Below are positions 11,001 to 20,602 of a stretch of DNA of 64,000 nt, one piece after another. The translations under genes and the position numbers were made by a program. The notes beneath the pieces are model-generated. The model was not told the origin of the DNA. It did no database searches and saw only the letters and a list, made by a program, of their open reading frames with translations. The stretch's first letter is position 1. Each line of letters starts with the position of its first letter. Origin of the DNA: Streptomyces sp. SPB162 (GTDB taxonomy: Bacteria; Actinomycetota; Actinomycetes; Streptomycetales; Streptomycetaceae); the NCBI RefSeq assembly GCF_029504575.1, contig NZ_JAQFII010000001.1, forward strand, positions 6,609,495 to 6,673,494, read 5' to 3'.

Positions 11001-11577
11001 TGCCATCGGTTCTGTGTTCTTCCTCGCTCGCCCCCACCCCCGCCCCGATGACATCAGTCTGGCCATTCAGGCGGTTAACGACTGGGCCTCGCGGATGCAG
11101 CGTGACGGACGATTCGACGAACTGGTCCGCACACAACCAGGGCTTGACGCGGCCGGCGCCGAGTTCCGGCACCAGGCCCGCGGCCACTGGAGGCGCCTGC
11201 TGAACCACCCAGTGGCCTGGCGGCGTCTCAACGAGTCGGAGAAGATCTCCTTCACCTGGGACCAGATGGTTGTGATCTGGCAGGTCATCGGTCGCCTCGT
11301 CCGCGGCGGTGTACCCGCCCGCGTCATCTTCGTCGATGCGGCGTTCGCCGAGCGTGCGGCGCGCGGTCAGGGTCTGGACACCTGGAAGTCAAGCCTCCTG
11401 ATTGCCATGCGGCACGTCCTGGACCCGTACTTCGACCCGGACCCCGACGCAGCCCTCCCCGTCAGCGGCCAACCGGTCTCCCAACTGGACCGAGCCCTGG
11501 TCACCACTCTCTACGAACCGCTGCACGCCGCACTCACCCGGCTATTCCCACATGTTGCGTCAGCCGACGAGGACTGA
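8014..11577 (+). CDS. DinG-type helicase of the pPIWI_RE island
   Basis: A 1187-residue superfamily 2 helicase. Walker A is GMVGAGKSTLRD (about residue 262) and the DEAD box is VVDEADRVQM (about 469). The C-terminal arginine-finger motif reads WQVIGRLVRGGVPAR (about 1088). Cysteines at about 352, 372, 411 and 417 (CPLWNQC) lie where XPD/DinG helicases bind a 4Fe-4S cluster. It is longer than cellular DinG and has an extra N-terminal region (1-250), as in helicases of pPIWI_RE islands. I chose ATG 8014 rather than 8008 because GGAGG at 8003-8007 is then correctly spaced. It overlaps the REase stop and is followed 26 bp later by the PIWI gene. Expected role: unwinding DNA or R-loops targeted by the PIWI-RE protein. 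Confidence 0.85.
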   Translation: MRDRQEWQKDLIAELLPHFADELKPRRAASSLSEVELGLFLMERLIPGHPAKAGWTLLGGYPFATALGHISSPEDQILLRIARHLLWPLRRRRTWHQALDAYRTLAPEIRGYLIQSNDDPPQRRSVSIAYDRWAIYAAALAAAPPHQTRHLPLAEPGTWRFLEGRMWTSVDFPAELPPQTAASHLLEDHMRGGGKPLEVPWSELVETAAWMQQRLSSDEDPSGGDWVRRLGRVELFVRNHELGEFTRELELLTIDRILHLIGMVGAGKSTLRDVLAVWAVRNERRVTLVVGDVAEVLHLVSMFTMLDLRAAPVLGATTREQHLQRMHRRLAAQDDSSLLTHDALGFDYLSTACPVDALRGVEAPGPLPYAAAPCTALYTVGTTASRRLMSPLATDTDTPSTTKADRRKRHGCPLWNQCPRHHASRELVEADIWIATPAGLIHSAVPAHQNEERVRFLELACRRSDLIVVDEADRVQMQLDTMFAPATTLVGRAPNSWLDEIHQHKIEEMSRSARIQLSDDTVMQWTAALHTVTVAADRIYSMLLQHKGLRDWVEADYFSSWTLQYKLIAEWFGNPEDSQADAADVLDSPAPEWDEDIGRLEAPDDFDAPSSDPSDTQRPRDDENPQRDAVVAILDRFRDDPLGDEEQADPAVDGLIRLTRQLLHTTRPRNARRLVQRELLSLAGESFAANPGNLSEQTLRFEFTLLLSALHTRLDLMTEMWPGVEAALNLASSTNVLSRRPPEDYRPLVPESPMGNILGFQFQSEEINVGELRSGELRFFRCAGNGRELLLQLPDLTAADARPAPHVLLMSGTSWAGQSTRYHVLTEVGALLKPPRSELDAVARSVFTTRFLRGPGGKPLKLSGAKPHLRPIVLEQMLDQLARRGQDGKPSPFEQELAAVDDDRRGRLLVLTGSYDEARRASDILNRIPRWTGKVCRLVSDDAEQEHQWQQTVDDGTAQVLRRGDVANFASTGTQILVAPLLAIERGHNILDRGVAAIGSVFFLARPHPRPDDISLAIQAVNDWASRMQRDGRFDELVRTQPGLDAAGAEFRHQARGHWRRLLNHPVAWRRLNESEKISFTWDQMVVIWQVIGRLVRGGVPARVIFVDAAFAERAARGQGLDTWKSSLLIAMRHVLDPYFDPDPDAALPVSGQPVSQLDRALVTTLYEPLHAALTRLFPHVASADED

Positions 11578-11603
11578 ACGCGACCGCTCCTCCGGAGAAC
11601 AAC

Positions 11604-14468
11604 ATGCCGTCCTACAACACCACCAGGATTGCCGCCTTCCATCCCGCCCGTGCGGCAGACCCGTTTGTCCAACACCTGTACGGGCTGGCCTTTCCCTCCC
11701 TTTGGCGGGAGAGGTTCCTCGACTACTACAAGATCGGCAAGCGGAACCCGGCCACTTATCGGCACGTACCGATCAAAAGGCTGAACGAGCTCATCCGGGC
11801 AGTTGCGCCAGACCTCCTCTGCGTCGCCCGCGGAGCCGCCGTCGATGATGACTCGCCATGGCTCTACGCACACCAGCCCTTCCCGATCTCGATCCTGCGC
11901 CAGTTCGTTCTGGCCTGGATCCGCGACCTCCACACGTCACGTGAACGGGCCAAACACCCCGAACTCACTGAAGCCGCCATCGCTCTCGGCGAGTCGCTCG
12001 ACTTCCAGGACCTGCGCTGGCAGCAAATGGACGTGGATCTGCTCCGCCGCAGCAGCACCATCGGCGGCACGGCGGAGCCGGACCCGCGCCTGTACCAGCT
12101 ACTCCCGGATGCACTCGCCCAGCGGATGGTGGGGCAGGAGCCGTACCGCTTCGAAGGTGTCGAGATGCACTTCCGCATCGCGGCCGTGGAGCGTGGCGCC
12201 GAGCTCGTATCTTGGCCCCCCAGGGAGCACACCGATGCGGATGGAACCTGGAAATTCTCCTTTGTCGCCGCACTGACCGTGCAGACGATCCCATTCGCAG
12301 ACGACTTCCGCGTTCATCTTCGGACGGGGGTTAGACGTTGGCGTACAGGCGGCCCAGTGCCCGTCGCGTACCAGCGCTCCGTCTCGGCATACATGCTCGC
12401 GGAAACACCCTGGCTGAAGGAAGCCCCGGGCAGCGCGAGGCTCTCCGTCAGCCGCTTCGGCAAGAATCGGGAATCGAAGGCATATCAGTGGGTCCGAGGT
12501 GGACCGGAGGGCATGATCGGCCAACTGCTCTTCTCTAGAGAACTCCCCGAAGCAACCATCCTTCAAGCCGCTCCGGACGCCTGGATGGAAGGGAAGAACG
12601 GGGTCGCAGTGGGGGTCGTCCATGCGACCTCGATGGGCGGACATGGAGTTGGCGTCGGACTGATGCCCCGCGACCGGTCACCACTCACCGAGTGGGCGAC
12701 ACCGGCCCTGGAGCCGTACCTCACACGCCTGCAGGATCACCATCGCAGCAAGTACTCCGTGGTCCCGCTCAACCTGCCTAAGGAACCGAAGGGCGGAAAA
12801 AATGCCACCGATGACGAAAAAGCAGAGCTCAAAGCGGCCTTCAAACGCACCCAGCAGGTCACGCTGCGGAGGCAGATCGCGCGGACTCTCGGCGGTCAAG
12901 CGCTCACCGTCGAAGTCCGATGGCAGAACCCCCGCACTCGCGACGCACTGATCGGCAAACTCACCGAACTTCTCGGATTGGAGGGCGAAGGCGGCGAAGG
13001 CATCCTGCGTAGTTGGGAGTCGTCCGAACTGTGCGTCCGGCTCCATCTCGACGATGCCGGAATCGTCGCCGCAAAGCTCGGATTTCCCGGTCCCAAGCCG
13101 CGTCGCAAGGACCTGCCCGCAGCCATCGGGAATCGTCGGGCCGCGATCACTGCGATGTGTGAGGAGGACAATCGTGCCGGCGTTCAGATCGCAGTCGTCG
13201 AGATCGGACACGCCGATTCCTACCGACCCGCGCTGCTCGATCCGAAGTTCTCCGCACGGCTCGGATACGCGGACGCCGGGCGACTCACGAAGTTCATCAC
13301 CCTGCCGAGCACGGCCCACAAAACCGCGACCCCGACGAATATCGCGTATCGGGCCGAGCAGTCATGGAAGGCCGCCTTCTGGCAATTGGGAGTGCGCGCA
13401 GTCCCCGAGCACAGCCTGCTCGGCCTTCCGGACAACCTGCAGTATGTCGCCCTGTGGATGGTCAAGCGTCGCGCCGACGGGCCCACACGCAAGCGCCGTA
13501 CCGCCCCCGTCGCAGTGAAAGTGAGCGCGGACGGAGACATCACAGGATGGGACCCCGAGAGCGGCACCTGGATTCCCTATCGCGAGCTCTTGATCACCCT
13601 CGCACAGCACGCCGATATCCCAGGAGAGTTCGACGAGGATCCGGAAGACCGCGGCCCCACGGCCGGCGCCGGGCCCGCCGAGGTGACGGATGAAACGGCT
13701 GTGAAGGTCGCGAAGGACAAGTGGGTCCCTGACCTGGAAGACCAACAGGCCGAGACCGCACAATTCATCAGGGCGATGCTGTACAGCCTGCGCGATCAGC
13801 CGGTGCTGCTCCTGACCCACGCGCAGAACTCGCGAACGCACTGGCCTTGGCTGCGCAACGGCAGTCTCCGCCAGGACATGCTCCAATTCGGTTCCAACCC
13901 GGCCCAGGGGTGCGACCTGTACGGCAGCGAGCTGCGTCACGTGCGCGTCCGCGACAGCGGAATGGACGAGACACCCCAGTGGTTCGCACCCGACGACGAG
14001 AATGACGAACACGGTGTCGCCAGCGGGTTGTGGTTCCCGCCAGGTGCGTCTGTCGGCCGCCGTGTCTTCCTCAGTACTGCGGAGAAGCCGGACACCGCGA
14101 AACGGGCCGCCGTGTCAGCTTCCAAGATCGCCATGAGAACTAATAAGAAGCAGCAAGAAGTCATCGACACAGGCGAGAACGCTTGGAACCCCGCCATGCT
14201 AGAGCTGGCCGTCGTCGCCTGCCGTGCCGCTCCCACCGATCATGTTCCCGCGGACGACCCTGAACAGTGGGCAGCGCTGACCCACCAACTGCGCCGCGCC
14301 CCAGACTACCGGGCCACCCTCAAGCTCCCTCTCCCACTTCACCTGGCGAAACTGACGGCGCAGTATGTTCTCCCACACGAGGAGGAATCAGATTCAGCAT
14401 CCGCGCCATCTCCGGACGAGGCAGGAGACGAAATCGAGAAGGCGAATGAGGTGCTTGATGACGTCTGA
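11604..14468 (+). CDS. pPIWI_RE protein (PIWI-RE family Argonaute relative)
   Basis: A 954-residue protein that I recognise as the PIWI-RE family: an N-terminal domain X (about 1-400) and a C-terminal RNase H-fold PIWI region (about 500-930). Recognisable pieces are VQIAVVEIGHAD (about 527, first PIWI strand), QLGVRAVP, LTHAQNSRTHWPWLRNG (about 735), and the C-terminal PLPLHLAKLTAQYVLP, like the terminal core of PIWI domains. The first strand carries Glu where catalytic PIWI proteins have Asp, so slicing activity is doubtful; binding without cleavage is possible. The family is known from comparative genomics as a plasmid/phage-defence candidate acting with a DinG helicase and an REase, both present upstream. 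The ribosome binding site is CGGAGA, nine bases before ATG. Confidence 0.85.
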   Translation: MPSYNTTRIAAFHPARAADPFVQHLYGLAFPSLWRERFLDYYKIGKRNPATYRHVPIKRLNELIRAVAPDLLCVARGAAVDDDSPWLYAHQPFPISILRQFVLAWIRDLHTSRERAKHPELTEAAIALGESLDFQDLRWQQMDVDLLRRSSTIGGTAEPDPRLYQLLPDALAQRMVGQEPYRFEGVEMHFRIAAVERGAELVSWPPREHTDADGTWKFSFVAALTVQTIPFADDFRVHLRTGVRRWRTGGPVPVAYQRSVSAYMLAETPWLKEAPGSARLSVSRFGKNRESKAYQWVRGGPEGMIGQLLFSRELPEATILQAAPDAWMEGKNGVAVGVVHATSMGGHGVGVGLMPRDRSPLTEWATPALEPYLTRLQDHHRSKYSVVPLNLPKEPKGGKNATDDEKAELKAAFKRTQQVTLRRQIARTLGGQALTVEVRWQNPRTRDALIGKLTELLGLEGEGGEGILRSWESSELCVRLHLDDAGIVAAKLGFPGPKPRRKDLPAAIGNRRAAITAMCEEDNRAGVQIAVVEIGHADSYRPALLDPKFSARLGYADAGRLTKFITLPSTAHKTATPTNIAYRAEQSWKAAFWQLGVRAVPEHSLLGLPDNLQYVALWMVKRRADGPTRKRRTAPVAVKVSADGDITGWDPESGTWIPYRELLITLAQHADIPGEFDEDPEDRGPTAGAGPAEVTDETAVKVAKDKWVPDLEDQQAETAQFIRAMLYSLRDQPVLLLTHAQNSRTHWPWLRNGSLRQDMLQFGSNPAQGCDLYGSELRHVRVRDSGMDETPQWFAPDDENDEHGVASGLWFPPGASVGRRVFLSTAEKPDTAKRAAVSASKIAMRTNKKQQEVIDTGENAWNPAMLELAVVACRAAPTDHVPADDPEQWAALTHQLRRAPDYRATLKLPLPLHLAKLTAQYVLPHEEESDSASAPSPDEAGDEIEKANEVLDDV

Positions 14469-14475
14469 TGTGGGG

Positions 14476-14574
14476 GAGTCGCCGATTGTCCTGTCGCAAG
14501 GCCGCTAGTTCCCCACATTCGGTGCTGGTCAGGCCGTCGCGCTCGTTGCTGGCGACCTCGATTTGCTTCACCCG
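14476..14574 (-). pseudogene. Possible IS3 OrfA fragment
   Basis: A short open stretch reads RVKQIEVASNERDGLTSTEC then GELAALRQDNRRL. This resembles the end of IS3-type OrfA proteins (TSEESAELAALRKENKRL). It has no start and no continuation. It is joined to unrelated sequence on both sides, as expected of a decayed remnant. Confidence 0.4.
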
Positions 14575-14660
14575 GTACCGCACCGCGTTCTCCGCATGGG
14601 CCAACTCGACGAACGAGCACGTTCTGTCGGCCGCGAGGAGTCGCACTCGCCGTCGGCTGT

Positions 14661-14864
14661 CAGGGCAGCCGTGTTGATATACATCAGCCCCTCGAGATTG
14701 ACGTCAACCACCGGGTCTCGGTCGTCGATCCAGGCGCGGAGCGAGTCAGCATTGAGCATGACGTTGGCGGCATTCACCAGAATGACAAGACGCCCAAAGC
14801 GGCCCGTGATTCCTGGGGCGATGTGCGCCGCGGCGTCCGCCTGCGTCACGGCCGCTGCGACGAT
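14661..14864 (-). pseudogene. Short-chain dehydrogenase fragment
   Basis: The minus strand encodes AHIAPGITGRFGRLVILVN, then AANVMLNADSLRAWIDDRDP and VVDVNLEGLMYINTAAL. This matches the central part of SDR enzymes around the NNAG motif, here changed to NAAN. Both the Rossmann glycine motif and the Tyr-x3-Lys catalytic part are missing, so it is a non-functional remnant. Confidence 0.6.
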
Positions 14865-14947
14865 CAGGGATTCTCCCCCTGCCGGCAATGGCCTTGGCAA
14901 GTTCCTCGACCCGCTCTCGGCGGCGCCCTGACACCTTGTGGATTGCT

Positions 14948-15073
14948 GACAAGCCGCTCACACTGGAGGGGAGCTTCGGGCAGGGTGCCAAGACCATTGT
15001 TGTGGGGACTAGTTGGGGACCACACGACTTGCGCGATTCAGAGCAATCGGCGCGTTACTGCACGAAGTGGCGC
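14948..15073. repeat. Element right-end repeat, copy 1
   Basis: About 120 bp ending 46 bp before att1 resemble 29200-29322 before att2. Shared blocks include GACAAGCCGCTCACACTG and GGGGACTAGTTGGGGACC, with similar spacing. I take this as the conserved right end (recombination region) of related integrative elements. Confidence 0.7.
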
Positions 15074-15118
15074 GATGGTTTGTCTCATTTACTGGGGGAA
15101 TAGTTCATCGGCATTTGC

Positions 15119-15164
15119 TGGGGGTCAAGGGGTCGCAGGTTCAAATCCTGTCGTCCCGACGGTG
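15119..15164 (+). repeat. att1: tRNA 3'-end attachment repeat
   Basis: A 46-bp sequence identical to 29373-29418 and 61703-61748. It contains a T-arm (GCAGGTTCAAATCCTGT), acceptor strand CGTCCCG and upstream TGGGGGTCA resembling the anticodon loop of tRNA-Pro(GGG). There is no 5' half of a tRNA before it, so it is an attachment-site remnant rather than a complete gene. Confidence 0.85.
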
Positions 15165-15177
15165 TTTACGCAGGTCA

Positions 15178-15208
15178 GAGGCCGTCTCCGCTTTGCGGGG
15201 GCGGCCTT
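15178..15208 (+). terminator. Hairpin behind att1
   Basis: GGCCGTCTCCGC and GCGGGGGCGGCC form a stem with a 4-base loop, followed by T-rich sequence. Such hairpins usually terminate the tRNA gene whose end forms the attachment site. Confidence 0.6.
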
Positions 15209-16721
15209 CTCCCTTCCTTTTGTAGTCCCCAAATGGTCCCCAGGGCTCGTTGTGGCGGGCTGTTTGCGCAGGACAGGCACGGTTGGTACACCTTGACCGG
15301 GTCAATGAGGGCTATGTTCTGCCGCGGCGTGCCGGGACCGTTCGGAAAGTACCCGAGCGGTAGGTGGCAGCTTGCCTGCGGTGGGCGCCGGACGGATGTT
15401 TGGAACCCTCGTTGGCCTGGCGTTCTCGCATGGCGGCAGCGCGGACGGGCAGGAGTGGTCCCCTGGTTGCTTTCGAGGGTGGGATGGACTTCTTCTGCGT
15501 CCGGGGACCATTGGGGGACCACCTTGCTGAGCGGGCCGGTTTGGACCTGTCGGGGGCTGGGCGCGGCCCTGGATGTTGTGAAGTCCTTACAACTGCTTGG
15601 GATTACCATGCGACGGCGGCTGGATGTCGCAGTGAGTCCACCGCCGGGCCTAACGGGGCGGAGCTGGCCAAGTGTGCGGACTCCGCTGTGGCTGTACCAC
15701 CGACGATTTGGTGGCGTCCGTGGCCATTGAAATCTCCGGCCTGGATGTGAGCCTAGTTCCATAGACTCCATGTGGTATTGGGCCAGGAGAGGATCGGGGG
15801 GTGTGCCGGTGCTGTTGCGGAGGTCGGGCCCGGAAATCGCTGCGGTGGTCAGGTCGCCTTGAGCTGGCGTCGTCGTCGTTACGCTGCAAGCCTTGACTGG
15901 ACACTGGATTGGGCTCGGGAACGAGTCAGTGTGCGGAGTGTCAATGCTCCGGTATTCATAGCGGGCGACAAGGAATTGCAGGATGACGTTGGTGTCAGGA
16001 TGGCGCTGGCGCAATTCCAAGCCGAGGTTGTGCACGGTCTGCAGGGCGGAGATCGCCAGCGCTGTGGTGAGGCGCTCCTCGGTGAGCATCGAGGCCCGCA
16101 CCTTGAACGCCCCAGTCCCTCCAACATGTCGGCAAGCTGCCCGGTCTAGCGCAGGTGCGCCCGCTGCACCCTTGCCTCCCGGCCGGGCAAACCGTCGCAG
16201 TCCCGGCGAGGCGTCATCGACAGCACCCGCGCCCGCTCGGCTTGAACAGCGGCCGCATGCCCGCGATCTGTTGCTTGGTACCGGGGGCCACCGAGTGGTG
16301 GCAGTGGTGGTGCCTGCCTCGCTCATGCCGCACATCAGCCCCGCCCGTTGCCGGATCACCCGGTGGGGCGACCGGTCGAACGGTGCCCGACCTTTGGCAG
16401 CAGACGGGTCCTGAAGGGATGAGCAAAGTGTCCGGTAGCGACCGGGGCGCTGTTACCGAAGCCAGCGGTCCGATGTGCGCCAGAAGGCAGACGGGTGAGC
16501 GGTTGGGGATGTGGGTCAGGGGAGCAAGCCGTCCGGACTTCTCAAGGCGGCTTCGGGTGTTTGGTGGCGTCTTCTTGCTCGCAGAACTGAGGTGTCGATC
16601 GACGACATCTCGTGGTGTGGCCATGCGCCGGGCGACTGCACCACGCCGGTAATATCAACGGATGAAGCCCGTAGCGTAAGGCGCCGTGCCGAGGGGCCGC
16701 CCTGACAGTGATGGAGCCCAC
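15209..16721. other. 1.5-kb stretch without a recognisable gene
   Basis: Open frames exist on both strands, but none has a recognisable domain, a ribosome binding site and a coherent composition. One minus-strand segment near 15950-16140 (MLTEERLTTALAISALQTVH and RYEYRS) looks protein-like but is not recognised. An integrase would be expected just right of att1, by analogy with att2 and att3; I do not find one. The region is probably decayed mobile DNA. Confidence 0.5.
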
Positions 16722-17595
16722 GTGAGACGTCGCGCCCTGTTGGCCGCCATAGCGGGTGCGACGGCGGCTGGATGTTCGGCGGCTCAGCCGGAGCACCCCG
16801 ACGTGGCCCCGCGTATCGCCTGTACCGGGAGCGCGGCAGCCGACACTTGCGCCTTCGGTCACGCCGCCATTGTCGGATGTGAGGCCGGAACCCGCTCGTG
16901 CGGCTGTGGTAGCCCGCTACGGTGCTCTCAAGGCCCGCAGTTGGGGGTTTCACGCTCCCGGCGTGGTGACTTCCCTCCCCGCCTCGCAGCGGGCGATTGC
17001 GTTGACCTTCGACGCGTGCGGCGGGCGGGGTGGCAGTGGTTACGACCGTGACTTGATCGACTTCCTTCGGTCGCGTCGGGTGCCGGCGACGCTGTTCTTG
17101 AACTCTCGCTGGATTGACGCGAACCCAGTGGCTTTTCGCCAGTTGGCGGGTGAGCCGTTGTTCGAGATAGCCAATCACGGGACCCGGCATCCGCCCTTGT
17201 CGGTGTCCGGTCGCTCCGCCTATGGCATCCCCGGCACCCGAAATGCTGGGGAGGTCTACGATGAGGTGGCGGGAAATCATGCCAAGCTCACCCGGTTGCT
17301 CGGCCGTGCACCCCGTTTCTTCCGGCCGGGTACCGCCTACTGCGACGATGTCGCCGCACGCATCGTGACCGTACTACACGAGCGGGTTGTGGCGTTCACG
17401 GTCAACGGCGATGGCGGCGCGACCTTCACACCCCAGCAGGTAGACGACACCGTTCGCCGGGCCCGTGCGGGGTCGATCGTGATCGGGCACATGAATCACC
17501 CGGAGGGCGGCACCGCCGAGGGGATCGCCAAGGCGATACCCCGGCTGTTGGCGTCCGGCCACCGGTTCGTGCGTCTGTCCGATGCCCTGCACTGA
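16722..17595 (+). pseudogene. Polysaccharide deacetylase (NodB-fold) lipoprotein, frameshifted
   Basis: A GTG at 16722, preceded by GGAG, starts a lipoprotein signal peptide (RRRALLAAIAGATAAGCSAA, with lipobox TAAGC). The catalytic domain follows in the next frame from about 16815. NodB motifs are TFDACGG (motif 1), NHGTRH (metal-binding His-x3-His) and FFRPGTAYCDD (motif 3). The domain ends at LSDALH. The frame change lies about 16795-16830, near CCCCG runs, so one base is probably extra or missing. If the shift is real, the domain alone could be made from ATG 16756 but would not be exported. The protein should act on cell-wall or capsular N-acetyl sugars outside the membrane. It converges with the amidase gene. 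Confidence 0.75.
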
Positions 17596-17634
17596 AACGT
17601 CCGGCACGCCTCGGGTCGGGCGAAGGCCGTGCCC

Positions 17635-17668
17635 CACCTGGATGTACGTCATGACGCACATCCAGGTG
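17635..17668. terminator. Terminator hairpin after deacetylase
   Basis: CACCTGGATGT and ACATCCAGGTG form a perfect 11-bp stem around a 12-base loop, 40 bp after the deacetylase stop. Confidence 0.75.
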
Positions 17669-17680
17669 AGACACGCGTAG

Positions 17681-17726
17681 GCGCCCGCCAGGCGGCCCCG
17701 GGAATCCGGTGCCGCCTGGCGGGCGC
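17681..17726. terminator. Large bidirectional terminator hairpin
   Basis: GCGCCCGCCAGGCGGC and GCCGCCTGGCGGGCGC form a perfect 16-bp stem with a 14-base loop. It sits between the convergent deacetylase and amidase genes and marks where the amidase gene should have ended. Confidence 0.8.
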
Positions 17727-17762
17727 GCAAAAACATCGGGTTGGGAAATGTCCGTCGACCAG

Positions 17763-20602
17763 TTAGCCGACGAGGGCGTTGTACATCTGCCAGCCGGTAG
17801 TGACGGTGGTGTGCGGGCGGCGAAGGGGGCTGCCGCATTGCCGGTGCCGCGGTAGAGCCACAGGGTGCCGGTGGTGTCGCGGGCGAGCAGATCCGCCTTG
17901 CCGTCACCATTCAGGTCGGACGTGCCGACCAGCAGGTTGAAGATCTGCCAGCCGGGGCCGACCTTGACCCGCGCGGCGAAGGGGGCTGCCGCGTTGCCGG
18001 TGCCGCGGTAGAGCCACAGGGTGCCGGTGGTGTCGCGGGCAAGCAGATCCGCCTTGCCGTCGCCGGTCAGATCGCCGCCGCCCACCAGCATGTTGTGCAT
18101 CTGCCACCCGGTCCCGACCTTGGTCCGGGCGGCGAAGGGGGCTGCCGCGTTGCCGGTGCCGCGGTAGAGCCACAGGATTCCCGCGCTGTCCCGGCCGACC
18201 AGGTCGGACGTGCCGTCGCCGGTCATGTCCCCCACGCCGATGAGGGCGTTGTAGGTCTGCCAGCCGGCACCGACCTTGGTCCGCGCGGCGAAGGGCGCCG
18301 CGATGTTGCCGGTGCCCTTGTAGAACCACAAGGTCCCCGACGCGTCACGCGCGACCAGGTCGCCGGTGCCGTTGGCGCGGAACCCGGCCAGGTCGACCAG
18401 GGCGTTGTAGCCCTGCCAGCCGCCGCCGACCCGGTAGCGGTAGAGGAACGGGGAGGCGGCCGTGCCGCTGCCCTGGTACTGCCACAGCGTGCCGGAGCTG
18501 TCGCGGGCGAGCAGGTCGGATCGGGTGGCGCCGCTGGGAGGGCTCGTGGTGCTGATTTGCTGCACATCGTCGGCCCGGACCCAGGCGATGCGGTGGTTGT
18601 ACCGGATCGGGATGAACTTGGTGATTCCGGTGACGCGTGTGTGGTCGCCGGGTGCGCTGTTGTCGTAGTTCATGGCATAGAAGTAGTCACCGGCCACCGC
18701 TGGGCCGCCGGGCACGTAGGCCTGGCCGGCCTTGATGCTGTATTTCGTCAGTGCCTTGTCGGTGTCCGCCTGGACGGGTACCTGCGTGCCGGTGTAGTCA
18801 GCCGTGCGCGGATACGCCCGGCCGTACACGGCGATCGAGGCGAGGCCCGCCTTCGGCGTGAGGACCTGCTGCGCACTGGTGCCCACCGGGGCGGTGAGCT
18901 GGCCGCCGGGGTTGTAGAACCAGCCCTGCTTACCGCCGTACCAGATCGACGTCCAGTCGCCCTTCACGGCCGCGACCACGTAGTGGTTTCCCGTGACAGC
19001 CTTGGCCGCCCAGTCCGGCCCCTGCGTACTGCCCGCCGCGCCACCGCGCAGATACGGATCGGCGATCAGCGCCGAGCTGGTGGAGGCGTCGGAGTACAGG
19101 TAGAGGAAGTTCGCCGGGTGCGGCGTTTGCGTGACGCAGGTGGGCGAGCAGTACACGATGGCAGGCTGGTTAGCCGTGGTGAACGGCGGCGCAATGGTGA
19201 TCTCCTGGCCGACCCGTACCGGGCTGCCCGCACCCCCGTCACCGGTCGGCGCGCCCATCAAGGAGAAGTAGTGGTTCCAGTCCCAGTAGGGGCCCGGGTC
19301 CCAGTGCATGCCGGCCACGTTGGCGTCGATCGGGCCGGGGACCTCGTCGTGGCCGATGATGTGCTCGCGGTCCAGCGGGATTCCGAACCGAGTGGCCAGG
19401 TACTTCACCAGCGCCGCCGACGACTCGTACTGCGTCTCGCTGTACCAGGACCCCGCCTTGATCGCGTAGCCCTCGTGCTCGATACCGATGGAGTGCATGT
19501 TGAGGGTCTTGTTGCCGGCCTGCCAGGCCGTGTCCTTGGTCGGCACCAGCTGGGTGACCAGACCGTCCGAGGCACGGATCAGGTAGTGCGCGCTGGCGGA
19601 CTTCGTCGGGTTCTGGAAGACGCTCAGCGAGCCTTCGTAGCCGCCCTCGGTGTCATGGATGACGATATAGCGGATGTCGACGCCGTCGGCGGGCCGGTTC
19701 GTGACGTCGTAGTTGCCGTAGTCCGTCTTGTCCGTGCTGTTCTGCTTGAAGGCCGCGGGCCGGAAGTCGCAGTTCAACCCCGCCGGGCACTCGGGAGTCG
19801 GCGTTAGGTTCGTACTGGCGAACGTCGCGGCTAGGTTCATCTTCGCCGGCTTCACCGGGGTGACCGACCGGTCGGCGGCCAGCGTGACCCGCTGCCCGTC
19901 CGCGGTCACCCGGCTGCTGCCGCGGTTGATGGTCCGGAAGACGCGCTGGGTGAACAGCGCCGCGCCCTTGGCGTCGGGGGCCTGGCTGTAGCGCGCGACG
20001 GCCGCGTACCACTGGCCGGCGTCCTTCGGCAGCGAACCGATCGCCTCTTTCTCGTACTGCGCCAGCAGCGCCGCACCACCCCGCACACTCTCCTCGCGGT
20101 CGGTGCGCAAGGAGGCAGCAGGCTCGTCGGTCAGCTTCGCCGCCGCGTCCAACGTATGCAGCCGCGGGTCGGAGGTATCAGCCTGGTCATCGCCGCCCTG
20201 CAGGGCGCGGGTGGGGTTGAACTTCTTCATCCGGGTCGGGTCGCCGCTCATGTTCAGATGCGACAGCCGCTCCGCGCGGGTGGGCTTCTCGACGTCCGCG
20301 GCCATCACCTGGGTCAGACCCATGACGTTGTAGTTCCCGGCCGTACTGGGCTGCCCCTGGTGCGTCTCCCACCGCGTCAGGTGGTACGAGACCGCCATCA
20401 GCACACTCTGCGGAACGTCGAACTCCTGCGCAGCGTCCGCGAACTCCCGCTGCAACCCCGCCGCCGGATCCAGTACTGGAGCAGCGCTGCTGGAGGTATC
20501 CGCCAGCGCGAACGTCCCGATGGCCGCCACGGACCCCGCGATGAGCGTCGCCGCTATGCCGATGGGGAGCAACTTCCCCGACCGGCGATGTGTACGAGTC
20601 AA
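17763..20602 (-). CDS. Secreted N-acetylmuramoyl-L-alanine amidase with FG-GAP repeats
   Basis: A signal peptide occupies residues 1-35 (RRSGKLLPIGIAATLIAGSV). Residues about 300-445 are an Amidase_2/PGRP-like zinc amidase: YIVIHDTEGG, SAHYLI, NMHSIGIEHEG, IIGHDEVPG and HWDPGPYWDW give the metal-binding and active-site residues. An SH3-like segment follows. The last 350 residues hold at least five FG-GAP/VCBS-type repeats (GDLTGDGKADLLARDTTGTL and variants), probably a wall- or sugar-binding propeller. The last repeat is broken by a one-base change near 17811. In the original frame it ends TVTTGWQMYNALVG with a stop at 17763; as given, the frame runs on to 17426 through the terminator and into the deacetylase gene. 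The protein should cleave peptidoglycan outside the cell. RHS and amidase genes are divergent. Confidence 0.85.

Noticed and set aside
15175..16359. A 394-codon minus-strand frame right of att1, where an integrase would be expected
   Set aside because: No integrase motif (R, H-x-x-R, Y) and no coherent domain; it runs through the attachment-site terminator.
17426..17762. C-terminal extension of the amidase frame into the deacetylase gene
   Set aside because: It arises from a one-base change in the last FG-GAP repeat; it passes through a 16-bp terminator stem and has proline/arginine-rich non-native sequence.
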